Of a stretch of 43,334 bases of DNA, positions 27,605 to 34,140 are shown one piece after another. The notes under the pieces are model-generated. The model was not told where the DNA came from. It saw only the letters and a program-made list of their open reading frames with translations, and searched no databases. Each line of letters opens with the position of its first letter. The stretch's first letter is position 1. Source of the stretch: a virus; IMG/VR virus record IMGVR_UViG_3300030109_001018, positions 1-43,334 of that record. One strand, written 5' to 3'. The position numbers and the translations under genes were made by a program.

Positions 27605-29530
27605 TCACCATGGTGCTTCGTTCATATCTGTTTCTTCAAAATTACTATAACTAGGTTCGTAATCATATTCCATACTAGCATACGATGTCTTACTTATACG
27701 TCTTATAACTTTCATAGGAAACCAACTAGCCATAACAATGTCACTTACAGTTTTGTTTTTCTTTTGTCCTTTAGATGCAAAATAAACTAATTGTTTTTTA
27801 TATTGGTCTACTTTTACTTGAGATTCAGGATTACCATAAGGTAAAATAATTTTTCCATCTTCAAAAAGATTAGCCATTGCTGTAACACCAAACTGTGGGT
27901 CCCATTTATTTTTATATGTTTCATGTCCCTCTAATATAACTCCTCTTGTATTACAGTATTCTTTTATACGAGTGTCTTGTCTAATAGCTTTTTGAAAGTT
28001 GTTTTCTTCTATAACCCAATGATATAAATCATAACGTTCTTTCCATTCCTGTATAACTCTTAACGCTTGGTCTATACCACCGCCATGTTGATTATCTATA
28101 TCTACTAACTGCATATGGAATGGGTCATAAGTTACAGCCCATAATACTGCAGCTTGATAACCTGTAGCTGCCGGGTCTAGTCCTGCTACTAAATAAGATT
28201 TAGGTGGAACTACTCCTAAAAATTTATCATAAACTTTACAGTTCTCAATTAAATCAGGATTAAATATTTGTAACCCACCTGCAATAGCTTTATTAAGATA
28301 TACCATTTCATATCTCTGTAAACCACCTGTAGTCATAGAGTCTTGTCTTCTTGACTCTAACCATTTAAATGTTCTAAAGCCTGACCACAACATACACTCA
28401 TAATGTTCTTCTACATCCTCTATAGGTATATTGCAGTTACTATCATGTGCTTCTTCTACTATATTTTGCCATGCTTGATTATCAAGTAATGAACTATATA
28501 AATCTTCAGGATGTTGTCTAGAACCAATAACAACAATAGCTGTATGTTCCTCTTTACGTGAACCTAACGTTGTTGTCCACCAATTCTTTGTGTGTTCTCT
28601 AGCAGAAGGTTGCACAGTAGAACTGTGGTCTTCAATGTCATCTGCAATAATTAAATCACAGTCACGTGATAATATCTTACCACCTCTACCAATACCAACC
28701 ATAGTAGGAGACTTAATACCTGATACTGTTCTAGTAGCTACAGTAAAACCTGTTTGAGACCATGACTTACCTGTACGTGTAGCAGGTTTAAAAGTACCAC
28801 CCGGTCCACAAAAATCTTCTACTAATTTTTCATTTGTTTCTAATTGGTCAAGTACAGATGCTACAGAGTTCTTAGCAATATCTTCGTTACCACCTACCCA
28901 CATAATACGTATGTTAGGGTTTTTACATATTTCCCAAATACAAAAATGTATTAGTAGTTCTGTCTTGCCATGTCTTGGAGGACTTAAGATTTGTAACTGA
29001 CCTCCTTCTTTGATAGCCTTAAGTATGTTTTTAATCCAATTTGTATGGAAAGGTGCTGTTTGAAATGGCACGCCTTTCTCTGTTAAAAAATAACGTTTAC
29101 GAAACTTGGAAAAAGATTTTAATGATTTGGTTGCTTCTTCAGGGACTACCCAACCTTCCTGTTCTATCGCAACAGCCATATCTTCCTTATACGCAGCAAA
29201 CATACGAGACACGTGTGCCACAGTACAATTCATATCTTCTGCCACTTCTGCCTGAGTTATACGCTCCTCTGCCATATCACGAGCATAATTCAATTCAATA
29301 AATTTTTTATATAAAGGACCACGCCTTGCTGATGTCCTGCCTTCTTTGTCTTTAGATAAGGTAGGTGATTTATTTATATCTTTCTTTTCTATAATATATT
29401 CTCTGCCATCTTCTTTAGCACGTTGTACTCTTTTATCCCTATTCCATTTGCATTGCTTAGAACAATATTTTCTTTGTCCTTTAGGTAATGTATTATTACA
29501 ATCGGGAAGCTCACATACTATATTTGGCAT
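27605..29530 (-). CDS. Large terminase with N-terminal zinc finger and HTH extension
   Basis: This 641-aa packaging motor has an ATPase with Walker A SPPRHGKT (183-190), Walker B DLIIADDIED (292-301) and a GSRQ coupling motif (336-339). It is followed by an RNase H-like nuclease with acidic residues in GLDPAATG (D452) and VIEENNF (E509). The first about 130 residues are extra. They contain a C-x(4)-C...C-x(3)-C cluster (6, 11, 23, 27) and a helix-turn-helix near ITQAEVAEDMNCTVAHVSRM (91-110). No separate small terminase was found nearby, so this extension may do the DNA recognition. The ATG at 29530 has no Shine-Dalgarno sequence. A leader ORF lies 32 nt upstream. Confidence 0.92.
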   Translation of the reverse strand: MPNIVCELPDCNNTLPKGQRKYCSKQCKWNRDKRVQRAKEDGREYIIEKKDINKSPTLSKDKEGRTSARRGPLYKKFIELNYARDMAEERITQAEVAEDMNCTVAHVSRMFAAYKEDMAVAIEQEGWVVPEEATKSLKSFSKFRKRYFLTEKGVPFQTAPFHTNWIKNILKAIKEGGQLQILSPPRHGKTELLIHFCIWEICKNPNIRIMWVGGNEDIAKNSVASVLDQLETNEKLVEDFCGPGGTFKPATRTGKSWSQTGFTVATRTVSGIKSPTMVGIGRGGKILSRDCDLIIADDIEDHSSTVQPSAREHTKNWWTTTLGSRKEEHTAIVVIGSRQHPEDLYSSLLDNQAWQNIVEEAHDSNCNIPIEDVEEHYECMLWSGFRTFKWLESRRQDSMTTGGLQRYEMVYLNKAIAGGLQIFNPDLIENCKVYDKFLGVVPPKSYLVAGLDPAATGYQAAVLWAVTYDPFHMQLVDIDNQHGGGIDQALRVIQEWKERYDLYHWVIEENNFQKAIRQDTRIKEYCNTRGVILEGHETYKNKWDPQFGVTAMANLFEDGKIILPYGNPESQVKVDQYKKQLVYFASKGQKKNKTVSDIVMASWFPMKVIRRISKTSYASMEYDYEPSYSNFEETDMNEAPW

Positions 29531-29562
29531 ATTTAATATAAACTATACAACATCTTGTGTTT

Positions 29563-29607
29563 TTATGCTATTATATAAGTAGGAAAACTCGAATATAATT
29601 TATTCAT
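29563..29607 (-). CDS. 14-codon leader ORF before the terminase
   Basis: ATG at 29607 is preceded by a perfect AGGAGG (29615-29620) at 7-nt spacing, the best ribosome site in the window. It encodes MNKLYSSFPTYIIA and stops 32 nt before the terminase ATG. The terminase itself has no Shine-Dalgarno sequence. A leader peptide that controls terminase and late-operon translation, or a ribosome-loading site, would explain this. The peptide itself may have no function. Confidence 0.45.
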   Translation of the reverse strand: MNKLYSSFPTYIIA

Positions 29608-29628
29608 TTGTTATCCTCCTTTCGGCAT

Positions 29629-29650
29629 AAGGGACACGCAAGTGTCCTTT
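29629..29650. terminator. Nine-bp hairpin with a 4-nt GCAA loop
   Basis: AAGGGACAC GCAA GTGTCCTTT pairs over nine positions with one G-T pair, and the loop is of GNRA type on the plus strand. On the plus strand it is followed by ATGTTTTT, so it could stop plus-strand transcripts running toward the terminase gene. On the minus strand it sits just upstream of the AGGAGG of the leader ORF, where it could protect or regulate the 5' end of the late mRNA. Confidence 0.5.
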
Positions 29651-29734
29651 ATGTTTTTCAGGAGAAAAAAATTTTTTTTTATAATACTTTAATTTATGTT
29701 TTATGCTACTGTTAATTCACAAACACTAATTATC

Positions 29735-29966
29735 TAGTAAAAGGAACAGGTAAAGCAGAGACCGGGACTCTAAAAGCTGAGGACACGTGGCAGTGTAAAC
29801 TAGAAAGGCAAACTCAGTACCCAAGACCTTCTAACAATAATTAATCAGAGCACACCCCCTAACAATGCCCGCTCACGCCAACCCGCAATAAACAGGAAAG
29901 TAGGACTAGGACTATACTGTAGTTCCTTTTACTGATACTCTCTATCTCTACTTTGTAGTCCTAGTC
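29735..29966 (+). ncRNA. Candidate structured non-coding RNA
   Basis: A 12-nt perfect inverted repeat (AGTAAAAGGAAC at 29736-29747, GTTCCTTTTACT at 29922-29933) closes a segment of about 175 nt. That segment is richer in G and C than the flanks and lacks open frames. A second 11-bp perfect stem (GACTAGGACTA 29904-29914, TAGTCCTAGTC 29956-29966) encloses the 3' arm of the first, so the two stems overlap in span and could form alternative or pseudoknotted folds. No tmRNA, 6S, RNase P or group I signature was recognised. The strand is uncertain. Plus is favoured only by the possible TATAAT at 29680. Confidence 0.5.
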
Positions 29967-30170
29967 GTTCCTTCCTTTATAAAAAAGATTTACCAATAAT
30001 AACTAGAGGTATAACGTTACACAAGAAGTACCACCCCACATTAAACCCCTAGTTTACCTGCCCGTGATATACGTGCGGTGAAAGGTTTGCAGTATTCACA
30101 CCTAGATTATATTTACACTATTCCTACTCTGTGTTGTGTTGCTATGTGTCTGTGTGTCTCTCTCTGTTCT

Positions 30171-30182
30171 ATCCCCCCCCTA
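30171..30182 (+). repeat. C-run motif, left arm of a 12-bp inverted repeat
   Basis: ATCCCCCCCCTA (eight C) is the exact reverse complement of TAGGGGGGGGAT at 30863-30874. The two arms flank the first early gene. Related C5-C6 plus TAA motifs occur at 29855-29862 and 30351-30359, with another C6 run at 30365-30370. Such runs are rare in the rest of this AT-rich sequence. Protein binding or origin function is possible. Run length may suffer sequencing error. Confidence 0.5.
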
Positions 30183-30456
30183 TGTTGATATGTTATGTCT
30201 TGTTTTGTATTGTGTTTGTGTTCCCTTGTCATGTATCGTTGCAAAGACATATGCTTGATTAATCTTATAGTGTTCTTTTCAACTTCGTTGATGAGATATA
30301 TAGATGCGTGAAAGATAGCATAATTTCTAACAAGTAAAGTTCCATGGGTTCCCCCCTAAAGGCACCCCCCATCTCACTTGACTTCCCCATAAATCACGCT
30401 TTGATACGCATTGTTATAGATAGTTAGTAAGTAGCTATCGTGTTTAGGAGATAATA

Positions 30457-30825
30457 ATGAGTAAAGATAAACCAATCAAAGAAGGTAAAGGTAAAAGAAG
30501 TTCAGACTATGGTGCATTTAAATCAGCACAACAAATAGTAGGTACTAACTTATACGTATTCTTTCTAAAAAGTGCTAACGTAACTAAGAAAAATCCACAA
30601 GGATTACGTAGATACACAGCATTTATCTTAGATAAAACAGACGAAACAGGTACAATCAAAAAGTTCACACAATTCCAAGCATTGGATAATGTTACGAAAT
30701 GTTTTGACTTAATTGAATTACTATCTAGTCAAGATATTACTATGAACAAAAATGGTACTGTACCTAAAGCATTACTTAACATTGTAGGTAAAGCCTCAAT
30801 GATGAGTGAATTCATTGACAAGTAA
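30457..30825 (+). CDS. First early gene, unknown function
   Basis: This 122-aa protein has a basic N-terminus (MSKDKPIKEGKGKRSSDYGA) followed by a mixed alpha/beta body (NLYVFFLKSANV, RRYTAFILDKTDE) and a helical end. It has no Cys and no known motif. It is expressed alone: a GGAG ribosome site lies just upstream, and the following 266 nt lack a convincing gene. First-expressed phage genes often act on host transcription or defence, and the basic start would suit nucleic-acid binding. That role is inference only. Confidence 0.75.
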   Translation: MSKDKPIKEGKGKRSSDYGAFKSAQQIVGTNLYVFFLKSANVTKKNPQGLRRYTAFILDKTDETGTIKKFTQFQALDNVTKCFDLIELLSSQDITMNKNGTVPKALLNIVGKASMMSEFIDK

Positions 30826-30862
30826 CTACACTCTAAACGCATACATAACGTAGTTATTATAT

Positions 30863-30874
30863 TAGGGGGGGGAT
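30863..30874 (-). repeat. G-run motif, right arm of the 12-bp inverted repeat
   Basis: TAGGGGGGGGAT pairs with 30171-30182 as an exact inverted copy. Locally GGGGA can also pair with TCCCC about 6 nt downstream to form a small hairpin after the first early gene. No T-run follows, so it is not a standard terminator. Confidence 0.45.
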
Positions 30875-31000
30875 TAAGTTCCCCTCTCTAAAAAATTTAT
30901 ATCGTGTCTATAAAAAATATAAACACAAAAAGAAACTCAGGTTATATAGTGTACCATGCACGCCCACACATAATAATAATAGAATAATAAATCGTAATAA

Positions 31001-31029
31001 TTAATTAGCTGAAAAAACACCACTATGAT
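31001..31029 (+). promoter_or_regulatory. Promoter-like repeat, copy 1
   Basis: TTAATT (31001-31006), exactly 17 nt, then TATGAT (31024-31029). The -10-like box differs from consensus by one base, while the -35-like box is weak. The whole 29-nt block is repeated with a single difference at 31289-31317, again upstream of a small early gene. This favours a functional promoter or activator site. Confidence 0.55.
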
Positions 31030-31073
31030 AAAAGGCTAGTAGAAATGGAATACCAAATCTTTTCTTTATATCT

Positions 31074-31086
31074 ACAGAAAGCGAGG
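31074..31086 (+). promoter_or_regulatory. Repeated translation-start element, copy 1 of 3
   Basis: ACAGAAAGCGAGG, containing the GAGG ribosome site, recurs exactly at 33028-33040 and 34906-34918. Copies 1 and 3 also share the next ACAAT and the ATG. Thus the genes at 31092, 33048 and 34924 carry near-identical start regions. Common translational control or recent shuffling of gene cassettes would explain it. Confidence 0.6.
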
Positions 31087-31091
31087 ACAAT

Positions 31092-31271
31092 ATGACAGTA
31101 GGAGATATAGACAATGGTAGACATAAAATCATATGTGATAACTGCAGACAAGATGAGATGCGTAAGTTGTATATGCATAGCAATGTCAAATCACACATAC
31201 ATTATTGTATGCAGTGTTACACGTGTGGCTACCAAGCCATAAAGAAACTAAGTGCGAAAAGAAATCTATGA
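31092..31271 (+). CDS. 59-aa zinc-ribbon-like protein
   Basis: The product has two Cys pairs: CDNC (residues 15-18), then CMQCYTCG (38-45), with several His between them. This is a treble-clef or zinc-ribbon arrangement in a very small protein. The ATG at 31092 has a GAGG ribosome site in the repeated start element. It lies 63 nt after promoter-like repeat 1. Nucleic-acid or protein binding is likely. A host-takeover function is possible. No named family. Confidence 0.75.
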   Translation: MTVGDIDNGRHKIICDNCRQDEMRKLYMHSNVKSHIHYCMQCYTCGYQAIKKLSAKRNL

Positions 31272-31288
31272 ATTTCTATCGCTTTAAT

Positions 31289-31317
31289 TTAATTAGCTGA
31301 AAAAACACTACTATGAT
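31289..31317 (+). promoter_or_regulatory. Promoter-like repeat, copy 2
   Basis: TTAATT (31289-31294), 17 nt, TATGAT (31312-31317). It differs from copy 1 by one base in the spacer. It lies about 90 nt before the gene at 31403, with a hairpin in the leader. Two conserved copies 288 nt apart argue for selection on the sequence. Confidence 0.55.
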
Positions 31318-31341
31318 TTTGAAATAGTAGCTTTGGGGTAG

Positions 31342-31366
31342 CCAAAAAGTTTTATTTTCTTTTTGG
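31342..31366 (+). other. Leader hairpin
   Basis: CCAAAAAG (31342-31349) pairs perfectly with CTTTTTGG (31359-31366) around a 9-nt loop, between promoter copy 2 and the ATG at 31403. Only a short TTATTA follows, so attenuation is possible but not clear. Confidence 0.4.
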
Positions 31367-31402
31367 TTATTACGTTATTACCTAAGTGAGAGGAGAGAGT
31401 AT

Positions 31403-31900
31403 ATGGGTAAGAAATACAATACAAGTGGTAAGCCTTATCTTGGTATGAGAGGTATGGACTTCTCAAATCCGAGAGCAGTAGATAACTACCAAAGGTTTCC
31501 CAAGTCATGTAAGTTCTGCCAATCCAACACAAGAGCTAGAGATTACATATGTTATCAATGCAAACGTGATGGACTTGACAACATGAATGAGAAAGCAGAA
31601 CAGTTAGCCAATGAGAAGGGTTATACATTCACAAGTATGAGTGGTCGTATGATAGATACTGATGCAATGTTAGAACGTTTTCATAAGGGTTGGATAGAAC
31701 TAGGTGATGGTTCTATGCTAGAAGTTACACAATCTGCAAGGGATATATATAACTCACAAGAGTTAAAAGAACGTAAGCGTAAGCAGTATATCCTTAGAGA
31801 GTTAATGAATGCCAAGCATTGTGTAAGAAAAAATGGTTGTAAGTTCGTACCGTTTACAGGAAGCGAGTGTAAATGTTACGGAAGTGAGGAGGAACTATGA
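31403..31900 (+). CDS. 165-aa protein with zinc-ribbon motifs
   Basis: The start region is basic. A zinc-ribbon-like CKFC...CYQC (near residues 36-53) follows, then a helical centre. A second Cys/His cluster forms the C-terminus (HCVRKNGCKFVPF...ECKC). The ATG has an AGGAG ribosome site. Its stop overlaps the next ATG as ATGA. The two clusters suggest nucleic-acid binding or an adaptor role. Endonuclease catalytic residues (HNH) are not evident. Confidence 0.75.
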   Translation: MGKKYNTSGKPYLGMRGMDFSNPRAVDNYQRFPKSCKFCQSNTRARDYICYQCKRDGLDNMNEKAEQLANEKGYTFTSMSGRMIDTDAMLERFHKGWIELGDGSMLEVTQSARDIYNSQELKERKRKQYILRELMNAKHCVRKNGCKFVPFTGSECKCYGSEEEL

Positions 31901-32028
31901 GCGATAGTGAACTCTCATGTATGTGTCGTGAAAGACACGGAGAGAGTATTTGCAGTACTTGTCTTGACAACGTTATAGACAGGAGATTTGCAAGCGAACG
32001 CAGGGAACACAATCACACTTACGGATAA
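31897..32028 (+). CDS. 43-aa zinc-knuckle protein
   Basis: The 43 residues include C-M-C near the start, a His, then CSTC (19-22), followed by a basic helix and a His-rich end (REHNHTYG). It overlaps the upstream gene as ATGA, with a strong GAGGAGGA ribosome site. It resembles the 37-aa product at 32308 (MS-E, C-x-C, then ICS), so the two look like relatives on either side of the structured RNA region. Confidence 0.7.
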   Translation: MSDSELSCMCRERHGESICSTCLDNVIDRRFASERREHNHTYG

Positions 32029-32034
32029 TGAACA

Positions 32035-32294
32035 GGTGCTACACTCTAACAAGCATAACAAATTTCGTAGCACCATTCATTACATATAAGATTAAACAAA
32101 CACGCCTAGTGCATACTCTCAGCTAGGTTGTAACAAAAGCTACCTATAGCCTAACGAGATACAAATTGCCTCACTAGTGATTATGTATCACAGCCCTTTG
32201 TTGTTAGGTGTAGGTAGCTTGTAGCACATAGAGTAAGAGAGTTCCGGCCTCTAAGCTAGCAAGGAATAGGACGACTATGTGTTACAAGCTATCT
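32035..32294 (+). ncRNA. Multi-stem structured region, possible cis-regulatory RNA
   Basis: This 279-nt gap in a packed operon can fold extensively. Visible stems: (a) GGTGCTAC 32035-32042 with GTAGCACC 32067-32074, 8 bp. (b) AAGCTACCTA 32137-32146 with TAGGTAGCTT 32211-32220, 10 bp, continued by CCTAAC 32150-32155 with GTTAGG 32203-32208 and by GATACA 32158-32163 with TGTATC 32184-32189, around TCACTAGTGA. (c) 32212-32231 with 32275-32294, 20 pairs including two G-U. Stems b and c compete for 32212-32220, and stem c ends 6 nt before the GGAG of the next gene. This suggests a switch or an ncRNA. No known class recognised. Confidence 0.6.
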
Positions 32295-32307
32295 ATAAAG
32301 GAGAGAG

Positions 32308-32421
32308 ATGAGTGAAATACAATGCCGTTGTAAAGGTAATGTAATCTGTAGTAACCATTGGACTACAGAACATACAAGAATATATCAATTGCAACAGCGT
32401 ATACATAAAGGAGAAAGATGA
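32308..32421 (+). CDS. 37-aa zinc-knuckle protein
   Basis: It encodes MSEIQCRCKGNVICSNHW plus a basic helix rich in Gln and Arg. C-x-C and C-x(3)-H... could hold one zinc ion. GGAG precedes the ATG, and the stop overlaps the next ATG as ATGA. It is related in pattern to the 43-aa product at 31897. It is the gene immediately controlled by the upstream RNA structure if that is a cis element. Confidence 0.65.
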   Translation: MSEIQCRCKGNVICSNHWTTEHTRIYQLQQRIHKGER

Positions 32422-32651
32422 GCGAAGTATATGAGTTCGTACAACACGGACACAAAATAGATGAGAACGAACTTGTTGTAGAGTTTCGTTTTGATGCAGA
32501 TGTAACAAAGGAACAAGCCATTCGTATGGTAGATAAAATTGTATCACTTGCAGATAACGACAACAGGTTTGCAAAGATGAGTGGACATACACCTAAGATG
32601 TATGCACTATCACCTTTCATACAAGACATACAGGCAGTGAACGATGAATGA
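32418..32651 (+). CDS. 77-aa early protein, unknown function
   Basis: This small acidic alpha/beta protein contains ENELVVEFRFDADVTKEQAI and a helix (RMVDKIVSLADNDNRF). There are no Cys. The layout of strand then helix resembles small ferredoxin-like or ACT-like folds, but this is only a shape guess. It is coupled by ATGA to the 37-aa gene and overlaps the next gene by 8 nt. An AAGGAGA ribosome site supports the start. Confidence 0.7.
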   Translation: MSEVYEFVQHGHKIDENELVVEFRFDADVTKEQAIRMVDKIVSLADNDNRFAKMSGHTPKMYALSPFIQDIQAVNDE

Positions 32652-33051
32652 AGCATGGTTAGTAATAGCTAATCCCATTAGACACAGACAAGTAGCAAGT
32701 ATCTACGCACACATGAGATATGCTGAGGAGAAAGCTATGGCTGAGGAGATGGGTGCGATATACATAAATCAATTAGTAGACACACCTATGCCTAATGACT
32801 TGTGGGTATGTGATTTCTGTAACAGTTCAATAGATACGTTACAAGCAATCAACATAACTACAACCATACACGACATGGAACTAGCTAAGAAAGATGCAGA
32901 TGCAGGACTACCTATCAATGGTGGGCATGCGTTATGTGGTAGCTGTTTCCAAAAAAGTAAGAACAACAACCCTGAGTATTGGACACGTAAGATAATCTGT
33001 GGTTGTTGTAGAACAGAAAGCAACACAACAGAAAGCGAGGTACTTTTATGA
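32644..33051 (+). CDS. 135-aa protein with zinc-binding Cys pairs
   Basis: Residues 1-45 are helical (RQVASIYAHMRYAEEKAMAE). A zinc site is formed by CDFC (near 56-59), CGSC (near 98-101) and CGCC (near 119-122). Three CxxC motifs in 70 residues could bind one or two zinc ions. It overlaps both neighbours. No catalytic residues are recognised, so a DNA, RNA or protein binding role is the most that can be said. Confidence 0.7.
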   Translation: MNEAWLVIANPIRHRQVASIYAHMRYAEEKAMAEEMGAIYINQLVDTPMPNDLWVCDFCNSSIDTLQAINITTTIHDMELAKKDADAGLPINGGHALCGSCFQKSKNNNPEYWTRKIICGCCRTESNTTESEVLL

Positions 33052-33494
33052 GAGAGAGAAACTCTAAAGGTAACGATAATACTTTGCATGAGCGAGGTAG
33101 AAAGAAAACTAAATACACAGCACAGATAATGATTGGGTATAAAGAACCACCTGTCATGCAAATAGATATCAATGCTAGGTCTTTGGCTGAAGCAACGACA
33201 CGTGCTATTGAGTTAGGTAGACAACACATACAAGCAGACATACTGAATGCAAATCATGATGACTTGTATAAGATACTTAAACATAAGCAAGAAGGTGGAG
33301 AACTTACTGATGAGTTTATGAAAACCTTACAGATGCCAAAGGTAAGTCATGATGACTTTGACATAGACGGAATCATTGTCAATCGTGCAGACACAGTACA
33401 AACAAAAGTAATGAGTGAGAAGGAAGTTAATAACAACCTACACACAGGAATAACAGAGTTCTTAAAAGAGAACTCAGAACAGGAGGAAGAATAA
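33048..33494 (+). CDS. 148-aa early protein, paralogue of the next gene
   Basis: A basic N-terminus precedes a core with INARSLAEATTRAIELG (near residues 40-56), a helix, and GGELTDEFMKTLQM (near 83-96). The same core appears in the 214-aa product at 33496 as VNASSIQEATTRVYE and KGELPEQMMEGID. The genes are adjacent and separated by one base, which suggests duplication. The start uses the repeated ACAGAAAGCGAGG element. Function unknown. Confidence 0.75.
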   Translation: MRERNSKGNDNTLHERGRKKTKYTAQIMIGYKEPPVMQIDINARSLAEATTRAIELGRQHIQADILNANHDDLYKILKHKQEGGELTDEFMKTLQMPKVSHDDFDIDGIIVNRADTVQTKVMSEKEVNNNLHTGITEFLKENSEQEEE

Positions 33495-33495
33495 C

Positions 33496-34140
33496 ATGGA
33501 AAGAAACATAGAAGACATGGCACAAAAAGCGTTAAACGATATGGAATACGTACCTGAGAAGGAACCTGTAGACTATATGTGTGTTGTTTCATTGGGTAAC
33601 TTACAAGTTGCAAAGACAATCAAAGCAATGACTAAGGACATGCCTGAGAATATAGATGCTGATGTACGAGAGGTTGCAGATACTGTAACCAAAGGAATGA
33701 GTATGATTAATCTCAAGGTAAACGCTAGCTCAATACAAGAAGCAACAACAAGAGTGTACGAAACTATTAGTAAGTTGTTCTTCATTGATGGTATGACAAA
33801 TGGTTTTGACATACTACACAACTTGATAGTTGAACATGACAAAGGTGAGTTACCTGAGCAAATGATGGAAGGTATAGATGCAACAGGTATACAAGCTACG
33901 AATAACATATATGCAAACTCAATCTTTACGAACATGGGTTTGTTTCAAGACATAGCTGACAGTACAAGTAAAGGTGCAGAAATCATGTCTAACATGAGTT
34001 TCCCTGTAATCAAATCAATACTTGTGTTTGAAGAAGGACACATTGAAGGTTTGTTTGGAGATATGCCTGAGAAATTACAACAAATGATAAATGAAACAAT
34101 AGATGAAGAAGGAGGTGAAACAAATAATGAAGTTAGTTAA
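33496..34140 (+). CDS. 214-aa early protein, paralogue of the previous gene
   Basis: The conserved core (residues about 75-127) aligns with the preceding gene. In addition it has an N-terminal acidic segment and a C-terminal acidic tail (MINETIDEEGG), both absent or shorter in the partner. It is Met-rich. No enzyme motif is visible. GGAGGA precedes the ATG. The two proteins could form a heteromer. That is inference. Confidence 0.75.
   Translation: MERNIEDMAQKALNDMEYVPEKEPVDYMCVVSLGNLQVAKTIKAMTKDMPENIDADVREVADTVTKGMSMINLKVNASSIQEATTRVYETISKLFFIDGMTNGFDILHNLIVEHDKGELPEQMMEGIDATGIQATNNIYANSIFTNMGLFQDIADSTSKGAEIMSNMSFPVIKSILVFEEGHIEGLFGDMPEKLQQMINETIDEEGGETNNEVS

Larger units (their letters stand above)
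29531..30456. other. Divergent control region without long genes
   Basis: About 925 nt separate the late (minus) and early (plus) units. From left to right it holds a 14-codon leader ORF, a GNRA-like hairpin, an A/T block with a TATAAT at 29680-29685, the paired segment 29736-29966, a smaller stem 30001-30009/30046-30054, and four C-run motifs. A pyrimidine/GT-rich stretch (about 30120-30235) and a final 90 nt leading to the first early gene complete it. No tRNA-like sequence and no long ORF are seen. It is the likely site of early and late promoters and perhaps of the replication origin. Confidence 0.6.

Noticed and set aside
29735-29966. tmRNA, RNase P RNA or group I intron
   Set aside because: The conserved core sequences of these classes were not found. 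Only an unspecified structured RNA can be supported.
30120-30235. CRISPR-like or microsatellite array in the GT/CT-rich stretch
   Set aside because: Short dinucleotide-like runs without regular repeat-spacer spacing.
29531-30456. tRNA genes or an integrase attachment site
   Set aside because: No cloverleaf or T-loop consensus was found here or elsewhere by reading, and no integrase or repressor pair is present to suggest lysogeny.
31045-31095. 16-codon ORF (MEYQIFSLYLQKARTI) ending in an ATGA overlap with the zinc-ribbon gene at 31092
   Set aside because: The overlap is suggestive of a leader peptide, but there is no good ribosome site and the length is within chance expectation.
32293-33241. 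Several 90-130-codon minus-strand frames opposite the small early genes
   Set aside because: They are Cys/Leu/Ser-rich shadow translations with no ribosome sites. The plus-strand chain of ATGA overlaps is far better supported.
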